Assembly (NCBI GenBank): GCA_016926805.1
Contig: JAFGNV010000133.1
Location: 1 to 34,989 of the forward strand
DNA from: Anaerolineae bacterium
GTDB lineage: Bacteria; Chloroflexota; Anaerolineae; 4572-78; J111
DNA: 34,989 nt
Direction of reading: 5' to 3'
This document shows, in pieces, positions 1 to 7,588 of this stretch. Numbering within the stretch: position 1 is the stretch's first letter; each line of letters starts with the position of its first letter. The translations under genes and the position numbers were made by a program. Below the pieces are notes generated by a model, which saw only the letters and a list, made by a program, of their open reading frames with translations, made no database searches and had not been told where the DNA came from.

Positions 1-225
1 CGCGCCGCCTATTTGAGCAATTCTTGGGATGACGCTTGGAAATTAACTCTCGCTACATAAAACTCGCCCCTAAGTCCGAACACACCCCGTCTTTTGTAAA
101 GAATGCAGGGCACTTTTCTCTTTTTTCTCTTTAGAACGGGGATGTTATAATGTTATCACCTTTCTGAGGACACGGTTAATAATGATGGTCCAATGACTAT
201 GGGCAAGTTTGAAGATTGAAATTGT
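1..225. other. Upstream intergenic region without a recognisable gene
   Basis: No convincing coding region was found here on either strand; the short reading frames have no ribosome binding site and no family resemblance. A TATAAT box lies at 146-151 on the plus strand, but the bases 17 nt upstream are only a weak -35 match. A pyrimidine-rich tract (about 113-132) precedes it. The stretch probably holds the end of the preceding transcription unit and regulatory DNA for the gene at 291. Confidence 0.4.
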
Positions 226-254
226 TTGACTGTGAGCCAAGACCAAGCTATAGT
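226..254 (+). promoter_or_regulatory. Sigma-70-type promoter of the phosphatase/DUF3090/SCO1664 operon
   Basis: TTGACT at 226-231 and TATAGT at 249-254 are separated by exactly 17 nt. The expected transcription start is near 261, giving a leader of about 30 nt before the ATG at 291. This argues against the upstream in-frame start at 216, which lies before the promoter. Confidence 0.7.
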
Positions 255-290
255 ACTCACTACTATCTTGATTTAACCAGTAAATATCTG

Positions 291-980
291 ATGCCCAAGA
301 AATCAAAAACGGAGGCCCAACAACAACCCACCACAATTTTGTTGATTCGACATGGGGAAAACGAGTGGACCGAGAGTCACAAACTGGCCGGTCGGGCCCC
401 GGGCGTACACCTCAACAAGTATGGTCGGCAACAGGCCGAGGCGTTGGGTAAACGCCTGGCCAAAGTCAAATTGAAGGCAATTTATACCAGTCCGTTGGAA
501 AGAACTCTGGAAACAGCCCAGGCCATTGCGCAATACCATGAGTTAGAGATTGAAGCGCACGATGGGCTTTTGGAAGTGGATTACGGGGACTGGACCGGCG
601 AAAAGATAAAAAAACTGGTCAAAACACCTCAATGGCTGGCGATTCAATTCTATCCCAGTGGGGCCAGTTTTCCCCAGGGCGAAAGTATGTATGGCATGCA
701 GGCCCGTTTTGTGCAAGAGATTAACCATTTGGTTGCCAGGCATCCCGGCGAGACAATGGCCATTGTTGGGCACGCCGATCTGATTAAGGCGGCTGTGGCG
801 CATTATTTGGGCATGCATTTGGACCTTTTTCAGCGCATCGTGATCAGTACGGCTTCGATTACCACCATCAGTTTTACGCCAATGGGGCCACGGGTGGTAT
901 CCGTCAATGATACCAATCACGTCCCTCCCCGGCCGGTCAAGCAGAAAAAAACGAAAAGCCAAAAAACACGTGGGGTATAG
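291..980 (+). CDS. Histidine phosphatase family protein (MSMEG_4193 type)
   Basis: Predicted 229-residue cytoplasmic histidine phosphatase (phosphoglycerate mutase-like fold). Seen: the RHG motif at residues 20-22 with the phospho-accepting His21, Arg71 in SPLERTLETA, the acidic EVDYGDW segment near residue 95, and the second catalytic His161 in IVGHAD. These complete the catalytic set, so the enzyme looks active; its substrate is unknown. A basic, lysine-rich C-terminal tail follows the fold. The start at 291 is chosen because the promoter lies at 226-254 and RHG should sit close to the N terminus; there is no strong SD. It is first in a three-gene operon with DUF3090 (11 nt downstream) and the SCO1664-family gene. 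This is the same trio described in Actinobacteria, which supports the MSMEG_4193 assignment over a generic mutase. Confidence 0.88.
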   Translation: MPKKSKTEAQQQPTTILLIRHGENEWTESHKLAGRAPGVHLNKYGRQQAEALGKRLAKVKLKAIYTSPLERTLETAQAIAQYHELEIEAHDGLLEVDYGDWTGEKIKKLVKTPQWLAIQFYPSGASFPQGESMYGMQARFVQEINHLVARHPGETMAIVGHADLIKAAVAHYLGMHLDLFQRIVISTASITTISFTPMGPRVVSVNDTNHVPPRPVKQKKTKSQKTRGV

Positions 981-991
981 AGAGGATTTTT

Positions 992-1525
992 ATGGCAGGG
1001 CAATTGGTAGATTTTAACCCGGTTTCACGGATTACCATTGGTACGGTAGGGCCGCCAGGCCAACGCGTCTTTTTGTTACAGGCCAGCCATAGCGGATCGA
1101 CCATTACCCTCAAACTCGAAAAAGAGCAGGCCACCATTTTGGCCTCGAGTATAGTCGAGCTACTAGATGGGTTGGACGAAAAATACCCACGTTCTTACTC
1201 CAAGTTGGATGAACCACTTACCGCCGATCTGATGCTGCAAGAGCCGATCGAGCCATCGTTTGTGGTCGGTCAGATTGGCCTGGGATATGATCGAAGCCAG
1301 GATTTGGTGGTGTTGGTGGTGCAAGAGGTTCAACTCGAAGATATGGAGCGAGACCCGGCCGCCGCCCGCTTCTGGGCCACAAGAGCGCAGATGAAGGCTT
1401 TTAGCGAACATACCCTGGAAGTGGTAGAGCAGGGACGGCCAATTTGTCCTTTATGCCATGCCCCCATTGATGCCGATGGACATTTTTGTCCCAGAACGAA
1501 TGGCCACGAGAAAAAATGGGTCTAG
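992..1525 (+). CDS. DUF3090 family protein with C-terminal zinc ribbon
   Basis: 177-residue soluble protein of the uncharacterised DUF3090 family (TIGR03847 type). Residues 1-145 form the family core, starting QLVDFNPVSRITIGTVGPPG and carrying the ARFWATRAQMKAF segment. The C terminus has CPLC (Cys152, Cys155) and, 11 residues later, Cys166, with His164 and His172 nearby, in the pattern CPLCHAPIDADGHFCPRTNGH. That is a probable zinc site. The ATG at 992 is preceded by GAGAGGAT at suitable spacing. Its 3' end overlaps the start of the next gene by 10 nt, implying translational coupling. Constant association with a phosphatase and a kinase-like protein suggests it is a partner or substrate-recognition subunit of both; that role is inference. 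Confidence 0.85.
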   Translation: MAGQLVDFNPVSRITIGTVGPPGQRVFLLQASHSGSTITLKLEKEQATILASSIVELLDGLDEKYPRSYSKLDEPLTADLMLQEPIEPSFVVGQIGLGYDRSQDLVVLVVQEVQLEDMERDPAAARFWATRAQMKAFSEHTLEVVEQGRPICPLCHAPIDADGHFCPRTNGHEKKWV

Positions 1526-2316
1526 ACCCTCGCCAGATTATTAATGTCGTTACCAGCTTGTCCACCACCAGGGATAGGAGCGAGCTTGACCTCGAGTGGA
1601 TTCTGGAAATGCTTGCGGAAGGAGAAATAGAGTTACACGGGTTATTCCCGTGGAGTTCTAATTATACCTTTCTGGTGGCTCTGGCCCGTCCGCCCGCGCA
1701 AGAGGAATTGTTGGCAGTATACAAACCAAGCCAGGGCGAACGCCCTTTATGGGATTTCCCCGATGGCACCCTCGGCCAGCGAGAAGTTGCGGCCTACCTG
1801 GTCAGCTTGGTGTTGGGTTGGCCCCGGATCCCCCCTGTTGTTTTCAGAAACGATGGGCCGCATGGCGCAGGAAGTGTGCAGCTTTTCATCGAGGCCGATT
1901 ACGATGAGCACTATTTTAATCTACGCCATTTGACGGCCTTCACCGAAGATTTTAGACGTATGGCTCTGTTTGACTTTATTGTCAACAATGCTGACCGCAA
2001 AGGTGGGCATTGTTTGAAAGATAAACAGGGCAAAATTTGGGCTATCGACCACGGCCTGACCTTTCATGCCGATCCTAAACTTCGGACCGTGATTTGGGAG
2101 TTTGCCGATGAGGCTATTCCCCCTCCCTTACTGGAAGACCTGGAATGTTTGCGGGAATTACTCAACGAATCATCGTCTCAGTTTTGCCGCATATTGAGCC
2201 GAATCATCACACTCGCCGAAATGCGGGCCTTCAAGAAGCGGATCGATCTTCTTCTAAAAACTGCGTCCTTTCCTGAATGGTATCTTGGTCATAATGTGCC
2301 TTATCCGCCGGTTTAG
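1516..2316 (+). CDS. SCO1664 family protein, PI3/4-kinase-like fold
   Basis: 266-residue member of the SCO1664 family (TIGR03843), which has distant similarity to phosphatidylinositol 3-/4-kinases. Visible kinase-like elements are Lys70 in LAVYKP (candidate ATP-binding lysine), the GQREVAAY helix, the catalytic-loop-like FIVNNADRKGGH (Asp160, His165) and WAIDHG (Asp178), comparable to the metal-binding DFG. All appear intact, so phosphotransfer is plausible but unproven. The frame extends upstream to a TTG at 1486, but the ATG at 1516 gives a normal 10-nt overlap with DUF3090. It is the last gene of the operon and ends 4 nt before the convergent membrane-protein gene. In Actinobacteria the trio often lies beside mshC; no such gene is here. 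Confidence 0.85.
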   Translation: MGLDPRQIINVVTSLSTTRDRSELDLEWILEMLAEGEIELHGLFPWSSNYTFLVALARPPAQEELLAVYKPSQGERPLWDFPDGTLGQREVAAYLVSLVLGWPRIPPVVFRNDGPHGAGSVQLFIEADYDEHYFNLRHLTAFTEDFRRMALFDFIVNNADRKGGHCLKDKQGKIWAIDHGLTFHADPKLRTVIWEFADEAIPPPLLEDLECLRELLNESSSQFCRILSRIITLAEMRAFKKRIDLLLKTASFPEWYLGHNVPYPPV

Positions 2317-2320
2317 TCGG

Positions 2321-3757
2321 CTAACGAATGGGTATGGGCACATTCATTGATAGTTTTTGTAGGGGTTCGATCAGCAGTGAGGGAAAAAGGCCGAACACAA
2401 CGCAGGCTGTCCCTAGCAAGCTGATTATCACTACCAGCAAGAGTGGTTCGTGAATACCCGGAGCGACATCGATTGAGGGTCGCTCTTTTTTATTTGCGGT
2501 TGCTGGCTGGAGCAGGGCTTTTAAACCGCGTAGATAGCCGATGGCGACCCCCAGCCCGGCCAGAGTCAATAACACCGGCCAGATAGGATTGATTTTGACC
2601 ACGGATTGGAGTAACTGCCACCGCAATGGAAAGCCAATGGTCAGGGGAGTCCCCGCCAGGGTCAGCCCGGCCAGGGCAAGCCCAACGGTTGCTACCGGCA
2701 GTCGCCGCGCCAGCCCTGTTATTTGGGCAAAACCATCGCTTGCGGTGTGCAATTGAATGGTCACCAGGCAGGCAGCGATGAGGATCAGGGCCAGGGCGCG
2801 CACGGTCAGCCCAACCAGAAGAGTGATGACCGCTGCTTCGCCGCCAAGGCCCAAAACGGCCAGCAAGCAACCAAGATCATAGAGGGCTGTGTAACCCAGG
2901 AGCGGACTGAAGCCTCGCTGCACGCTGGCCAGTATCCCCCCTGCCAGAGCGGTGCCTCCTCCGGCAATAACCATTGCCCAGGCCAGAGGTGTCGAGACGG
3001 TTAACCAGGGTTGGTCGGCCAATAGGCGCATCAAGATAGACAGGGTTACCAAAGGGAAAGTAATTAAGCCAAGGGCTGCGGCTGAAGGGGTGGCTTCGGT
3101 GGCAAGGGTGGTCAGCCAACTGTGGCAGGGAAAAACGGCCAGCCACAGGGCAAAGCCAAACCCAACCAGCATGGCGGTTTGGACAAGATAGGTAGCCGGT
3201 TGTATCCCGCCGCCGAGTTGGTACTGGTCAATCCGCCAGGCGGCCAGCAGGAAAAGAGGCAAAGCCAGTGACATCGTTACCAGAAATCGCTGCGCCGCCC
3301 GGGTCGACTCCAATCGCCTACCCTGAATGATGAATACTGCCAGCACAACCGCCACTTCGATCAGGATTGCGGTGATTCCGAGATGGCCGGAGATACTGGC
3401 TGCCACGAAAACGCCCAGGGTAGCCAGCCCGACAGGGTGAAAGGTTTGACCTCGGCGTGAAGTCTCGTTGAAAGTGGTCTGGTTTCTCTTAGACGGGGCG
3501 AATGGAAAAGCAATTAAGAACAGCAAGGCCGCGGCAGCAAATAATAACGCCAGTGTGATTTGCGAAAGCCGGTCCAGTTCGACGGGGCGTCCAAGCAGGT
3601 TCACAATAAGTCCTGGTGGGAGTTGCAGCGCCAACCAGGCCGCGCCAGCCGCGACTCCGGCAGCGACAATAACTCCCAGCCATGTTTTACGCAGGAAGTA
3701 CACTACCGGCACTGCCCCGACGGGCAAAACGATCAACCACAACGCCGGAGGCATCAT
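2321..3757 (-). CDS. NuoN/MrpD-like proton-conducting membrane subunit, divergent
   Basis: 478-residue polytopic protein of the proton-conducting transporter family (complex I NuoL/M/N, Mrp antiporters), with roughly 14 membrane segments. The conserved Glu of helix 5 is present (Glu134 in ILIEVAVVL). The motif normally reading GFKLSxVPFHxW is here GFALWLAVFPCHSW, so the channel lysine five residues before the Pro is replaced by Trp205. The later GxPPTxGFxxKF motif reads AGTPLTIGFPLRW, with Arg for Lys. ATGATG at 3757-3752 offers two starts; GAGGAG lies better placed for the second. It overlaps the upstream 215-aa gene (stop TGA inside ATGATG), so the two are coupled. No NADH- or quinone-binding subunits are nearby. 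Family membership is clear; pumping activity is doubtful. Confidence 0.75.
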   Translation of the reverse strand: MMPPALWLIVLPVGAVPVVYFLRKTWLGVIVAAGVAAGAAWLALQLPPGLIVNLLGRPVELDRLSQITLALLFAAAALLFLIAFPFAPSKRNQTTFNETSRRGQTFHPVGLATLGVFVAASISGHLGITAILIEVAVVLAVFIIQGRRLESTRAAQRFLVTMSLALPLFLLAAWRIDQYQLGGGIQPATYLVQTAMLVGFGFALWLAVFPCHSWLTTLATEATPSAAALGLITFPLVTLSILMRLLADQPWLTVSTPLAWAMVIAGGGTALAGGILASVQRGFSPLLGYTALYDLGCLLAVLGLGGEAAVITLLVGLTVRALALILIAACLVTIQLHTASDGFAQITGLARRLPVATVGLALAGLTLAGTPLTIGFPLRWQLLQSVVKINPIWPVLLTLAGLGVAIGYLRGLKALLQPATANKKERPSIDVAPGIHEPLLLVVIISLLGTACVVFGLFPSLLIEPLQKLSMNVPIPIR

Positions 3758-4401
3758 TGCTCCTCCTCTGGTCCGGCCCCTTTAGCCACAATCAAATAAC
3801 TAAGTCCCAGCGCGATCAGTAAATTAATGGACCCCCACAGCCCGGTGATGAGCAGGCTGCGTTCCAGGGGAGTATACAACAGATCAAAACCGGTCAGAAC
3901 GGTTAGTAGGCCTATGCCGGTTTTCAATGGATCCTCGGTGAGAATCAAGATCGTCAGACCAGCCAGGATGAGCCAGTAAACGGCAACGGTCATGTTGGGC
4001 GTGGGGCCGGGCAAGACAAACGTTTGGCTCAGGGTAATGGCGATAAGAACCATCAATAACACGGCGAGAAGTCTAAAAACATAACCTGTGGCCGGGGTGA
4101 AACGCCGACGCTCCTTGCTTAGCAGGGAAATCAGAGAAGGGTTGAATGAAACCTGGCGCGCCGACAGAAAAAGAATGGGACAAATGAACGCGCCGATCAT
4201 AATTTTGAGAATTGCAATATCGGGCCGCACCAGACGCGAAAGTACTAAGCCAATCAGAATATACTGAACGAGTAAAGCCATAATCAAAAGTCGCCAGTCT
4301 CGACCCACCACAATAACTCCGGCGGTGAGGAATAAACCCAACATGGCAGCTTCTTGCGTGATGAATTGTAGTTGATTAAGAATTTCCGGTAGTGTTGGCA
4401 T
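3754..4401 (-). CDS. Small polytopic membrane protein between Nuo-like subunits
   Basis: 215-residue protein with about six hydrophobic segments and almost no soluble part. Its C-terminal half (LILTEDPLKTGIGLLTVLTGFDLLYT) faintly resembles the NuoK/MrpC/HyfE pattern in which a short helix pair follows a basic loop, but I cannot place the conserved glutamates and do not assign a family. It lies 45 nt downstream of the 553-aa NuoL-like gene and overlaps the NuoN-like gene. In complex I and hydrogenase-4 operons small NuoJ/NuoK/HyfE subunits take this position, so the equivalent role is inferred from context. There is no SD before the ATG at 4401. Confidence 0.6.
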   Translation of the reverse strand: MPTLPEILNQLQFITQEAAMLGLFLTAGVIVVGRDWRLLIMALLVQYILIGLVLSRLVRPDIAILKIMIGAFICPILFLSARQVSFNPSLISLLSKERRRFTPATGYVFRLLAVLLMVLIAITLSQTFVLPGPTPNMTVAVYWLILAGLTILILTEDPLKTGIGLLTVLTGFDLLYTPLERSLLITGLWGSINLLIALGLSYLIVAKGAGPEEEQ

Positions 4402-4446
4402 GGTTTAACAACAATGAGCCAATGTGAATAATTGCATTGGCTTGTA

Positions 4447-6108
4447 TCAGGTTGTAACGTGCAAGATGATAATGATAGTTCCTACCAGGGCCATAAAAAA
4501 GGCCCAACCGATGTAATGCTGTCCTTCCAGAATAACGTTCACCCGAAGAATCGATTTGCCGATCCAATGGAGAGCTGTATCTCCCCAGCGCAGCAGCCGG
4601 GACAGCCGCAAAAATTCATCCACCGTTGCCACCGGAAGCTCCAGCCAGTTGAGAACCTGATGTCTGAAGTAGCCCAATCCGGCCGCGCTGGTGACAATTA
4701 CCAAAATGGCAATCAGGGGGGTGATGGATGCAGCAAAATCTCCAGGCAGTAATTGGGTTTTCAAAATAATTGACAGGACCCACGGCCCCAATCCGGGTAT
4801 CAAGAAAGGAATAACAACTACCATCCCCCCCGCCAGAACGACCTGGACAGGGGCGTGGGTTTCTGGTGAGACACTTTCATCATTTTGCCACAGATTTAGC
4901 CAGTAACGGGCCAGTCCGCTAAAAGCAAATATCTGAGCGATGATTGCTAAAATCGAAACGGCCGGATTGGTGAATGAAAAGATGATCTGGTAAACAACCG
5001 TTCCCACGGGCCAGCCCAACGAAAACGGCAAGCCCAGAAGGGTAAAGGTAGCTGCCGCAGGGGCCAGATAGGGCCACGACTTACCCGACAAGCGGGGCCG
5101 GCCAAGGTATGGCATAACTCCTACCGCCACCACGCTTAACCCCAGCCCAATGGCATAGGCCGTGGCCAGGTTTTTCCCCAGAGGGGCGGCAAATAACAAA
5201 AGTAACAACATTTGAGCCAGAATCAGGTGAAATAATGGTCGGAATCCCGGTTGGTTGTCTGTTGCCATCCCTTCCGGCTCGATGCGCCAGGCCAGCCAGC
5301 CGTTGAGTAACATAGTTATCAAGATGAGCCAGCGCCAAATCTCCGGTAACGGGTCGGGTAAAGCCTGGATGACCAGATAAGCCCCCGCGGTTAGAGATAG
5401 GACCCAGTAGGCCAGGGAGTTGTGATTCTTCCAGCGGCGTGACTTCTGTTGAACCGCAATTTCAACCAGGGGATACAAACCCAGGCGCAACCATAAGGCC
5501 AATCCCAGCAGAAGGGTTCCCCATTTTGGGTTGTTTATGTCGGTCAGACTTGCGGTCAGGATCAGGGCGCTGCTGGTTAGAATACCCAGAAATAAACGAG
5601 CCACCCCCAAATTGTTCTGTTTGCGAATAAGCCAGTCTAGGGCGATGAATAAATCAAAGAGTAAGATGGTATAAGCCAGAGATAAGTGGTTGGCTGATAG
5701 AAACAGGAGATAGACACTGGCCCCCCAGATCAATAATTTCCCCTGCCCACTGTTATTGGTGAGTAACAGCGAAGTCAATGATATCCCTAACAAAACCAGA
5801 AATGTAGTCAGTAGAAAGGCAAGGTTTACCCCCCCAGCACCAAGGTTCAGGGCAGCGCCACTGTTTTCGGTGGAGAAATTCCAGGCCGATAACTCCACCT
5901 CTTTTCCCCAGTTCTCTTGCCCAACCGCAAAAAAGAAGGCCAGAAACAGTAGACCGGCCAAACCAATCAGGGCCGGGGCGTTCAGATGCCGAATCGTCCC
6001 GTGTTTGTGCCAGCGAGCGGGCAGGAAAGAAATTGTGCTTGACAAAATGAAAGCGCTCAACAGTAACACCACTGCCGGCGCCAGGAGCCAAACATACAAA
6101 GCGGTCAT
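4447..6108 (-). CDS. NuoL/NuoM-like proton-conducting membrane subunit, divergent
   Basis: 553-residue membrane protein with about 14-15 hydrophobic segments. By position it matches NuoL/HyfB-type antiporter subunits: a helix-5 region LLFDLFIALDW, where Asp152 stands for the usual Glu, and GLALWLRLGLYPL, where Arg208 lies five residues before the Pro in place of the channel Lys. The C terminus (residues about 500-553, with VNVILEGQHYIGWAFF) resembles the amphipathic end of NuoL. It heads a three-gene operon with the 215-aa and 478-aa proteins. The ATG at 6108 has no SD and lies only 9 nt after a TACAAT box, suggesting a leaderless message. The family is inferred from fold pattern and neighbours, not from strong motifs. 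Confidence 0.65.
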   Translation of the reverse strand: MTALYVWLLAPAVVLLLSAFILSSTISFLPARWHKHGTIRHLNAPALIGLAGLLFLAFFFAVGQENWGKEVELSAWNFSTENSGAALNLGAGGVNLAFLLTTFLVLLGISLTSLLLTNNSGQGKLLIWGASVYLLFLSANHLSLAYTILLFDLFIALDWLIRKQNNLGVARLFLGILTSSALILTASLTDINNPKWGTLLLGLALWLRLGLYPLVEIAVQQKSRRWKNHNSLAYWVLSLTAGAYLVIQALPDPLPEIWRWLILITMLLNGWLAWRIEPEGMATDNQPGFRPLFHLILAQMLLLLLFAAPLGKNLATAYAIGLGLSVVAVGVMPYLGRPRLSGKSWPYLAPAAATFTLLGLPFSLGWPVGTVVYQIIFSFTNPAVSILAIIAQIFAFSGLARYWLNLWQNDESVSPETHAPVQVVLAGGMVVVIPFLIPGLGPWVLSIILKTQLLPGDFAASITPLIAILVIVTSAAGLGYFRHQVLNWLELPVATVDEFLRLSRLLRWGDTALHWIGKSILRVNVILEGQHYIGWAFFMALVGTIIIILHVTT

Positions 6109-6117
6109 AGGTTTGGG

Positions 6118-6146
6118 ATTGTATCACAACCGATAGGGATACACAA
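6118..6146 (-). promoter_or_regulatory. Candidate promoter giving a leaderless mRNA for the Nuo-like operon
   Basis: On the minus strand TTGTGT (6146-6141) and TACAAT (6123-6118) are 17 nt apart. The -10 box ends only 9 nt before the ATG at 6108, so transcription would begin at or next to the start codon. The absence of an SD fits a leaderless transcript. The -35 match is poor (3 of 6). Confidence 0.45.
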
Positions 6147-6205
6147 TATCCATTCGCCTGGATTTTTCCCCGGCGTTGATGTTTTTGCGCTTTGGAATAG
6201 CCGGT

Positions 6206-7450
6206 CTATCTTGGGTGAGCGATCAAAAGGCCGCTGTGGACCAACCATTGGGCCAGAATATCGGCGGCCACCCGATTGCCAGCAACTGTCCAGTGACCTT
6301 CGCCAAGAAGATAGAGGGGTGTACCGTCGTGGGTAAGGGTTTCGATCATGGGCCGGGTTAAGTCGATAAATGGAATTCGCTGACTGCTCAAAAAATCCGC
6401 CATCCGCTGGTTGGGGCGATTGATGTCGGCTTTGGCAAAAGTGGGATTTTCTTTAAGAAAAATGTCCTGTTCTGCCGATGAGAGCGAGGCCAACTGGATG
6501 GCCGCCCACGGCCCAATGAGGGCTACCGCAAATTGAGATCCATCGGTCTCAACTTCTTGTTGTAATTGGGCAATGGTAGCTTGGGTAATGAGATAGGCTT
6601 GCTCTAGTTCGGATTCCTGGTCAGGCAAATAAAGCGCGGCGAACTGAAGGGGATGGTTTCGGCCAAATTGCTCGCGCGGCCAGCGGGCCACAAGTAACGG
6701 TTCAATCTGCTGGTACAATCGAGAATGTTGGTAGAACCAGCCCAGGGTGTTTATCATCGCTCGCCGGACAGGCGAACAATTGTTGTCGATGCCGCTAATT
6801 CCAGGGGCATAAATGAGCGGAGCGGGATGCAGGGTGTTGTTGCATAAGGCGAAGTAAGGCGCGTAGCAGTTGACCCCGTCGATGGTGAGCACATTGCCGG
6901 GTAAGTTGTCTACAAAATCGTTGCCAATGTAAAACATGAGTAGCACCAGGTCTGGTTGAAAGCGCCGGCCTTGCTCGCGGTAGGAGACAAGTTGCTGGTT
7001 GGTGCCCCAATTGACCACACCCTGGCTGATAACCTCAACGTGCCGGCCTGTTTCGGTGTTCTCGTTGAGAGAGTTTTCCAGGAGTTGGTGGGCGGTCTCT
7101 GTTTCGCTAACTTGAATGGCGTGGACAAAAGAGTCGCCTAACATCAGAATCCGAAAGGTGCCGGGGTCCTTGTCGGTTCTATGTTCGGTATCGTGCATTC
7201 CCAGGGAGTTAAAGACTAATTCTTGCCGGAAAACGCTATCTTGATAAACGTCGTGGTAGTTTGGTTTACCTGTCCAACCCAGGGTAGAATGGCAAGCAAA
7301 TAGTTCTCCGGTATCCACGTTATAGGGTGGCGGCAAAAAACGAGCGAGGGCCTCGAGTAAGATCAGGGTGATACTCACGCTGATGAGGGCCAGTAATATT
7401 CCTTCCCCAAAACGCCTTTGGGATGAGGATTTGGCCGGGTATTTGGGCAT
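6206..7450 (-). CDS. Membrane-anchored SGNH/GDSL hydrolase-like protein
   Basis: 414-residue protein with a signal anchor (hydrophobic residues about 18-37) and an extracytoplasmic SGNH hydrolase domain. Block I is LMLGDSFVHA with nucleophile Ser107; block III is YIGNDF with Asn177. The last block reads LLGEGHWTVAG: His386 is kept, but the acidic residue is Glu384 rather than the usual Asp. This arrangement resembles AlgX/AlgJ-like O-acetyltransferases and cell-surface esterases, so transfer or removal of acetyl groups on exported glycans is a likely role. SD GGAGAG lies 11 nt before the ATG. It is 138 nt downstream of the GT39 gene, with its own candidate extended -10 promoter at 7475-7483. 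Confidence 0.75.
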   Translation of the reverse strand: MPKYPAKSSSQRRFGEGILLALISVSITLILLEALARFLPPPYNVDTGELFACHSTLGWTGKPNYHDVYQDSVFRQELVFNSLGMHDTEHRTDKDPGTFRILMLGDSFVHAIQVSETETAHQLLENSLNENTETGRHVEVISQGVVNWGTNQQLVSYREQGRRFQPDLVLLMFYIGNDFVDNLPGNVLTIDGVNCYAPYFALCNNTLHPAPLIYAPGISGIDNNCSPVRRAMINTLGWFYQHSRLYQQIEPLLVARWPREQFGRNHPLQFAALYLPDQESELEQAYLITQATIAQLQQEVETDGSQFAVALIGPWAAIQLASLSSAEQDIFLKENPTFAKADINRPNQRMADFLSSQRIPFIDLTRPMIETLTHDGTPLYLLGEGHWTVAGNRVAADILAQWLVHSGLLIAHPR

Positions 7451-7474
7451 TGTTGTTTTAACTCTCCGTTCGGT

Positions 7475-7483
7475 ATAGTATCA
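7475..7483 (-). promoter_or_regulatory. Candidate extended -10 promoter of the SGNH gene
   Basis: On the minus strand TGA-TACTAT (7483-7475) fits the TGnTAnnnT extended -10 form. A weak TTCTTT lies 16 nt upstream. It sits 25 nt before the ATG at 7450, leaving room for the GGAGAG ribosome site. Confidence 0.35.
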
Positions 7484-7489
7484 GCCATT

Positions 7490-7560
7490 GAGACACAAAG
7501 AACACAGAGTTTTTTGTTTTTTCTATTTTTATCCTCAGTGTTCCTCTGCCTCTGGGTAAA
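7490..7560. repeat. Low-complexity intergenic tract with CTCTGTGTTCTTTGTGTCTC-like text
   Basis: On the minus strand this gap carries two imperfect AGAGGAACACTGAGG / CTCTGTGTTCTTTGTGTCTC segments separated by an A/T-rich run. Similar text recurs between genes in many environmental bacterial genomes. Only one copy is visible here, so repeat status rests on recognition, not on this window. Confidence 0.3.
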
Positions 7561-7588
7561 ATTCTTTACTCGATGGGCAAAATAGGTA

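Noticed and set aside
216..290. N-terminal 25-codon extension of the phosphatase frame
   Set aside because: The promoter TTGACT-N17-TATAGT lies inside it and the RHG motif would be too far from the N terminus.
4447..6108. Hydrogenase-4 or formate hydrogenlyase cluster
   Set aside because: The membrane subunits could suggest it, but no nickel-iron large or small subunit, ferredoxin-like or maturation gene is adjacent.
5756..6136. Plus-strand 126-aa reading frame opposite the NuoL-like gene
   Set aside because: It is antisense to a well-supported membrane protein, has no SD and composition typical of a shadow frame.
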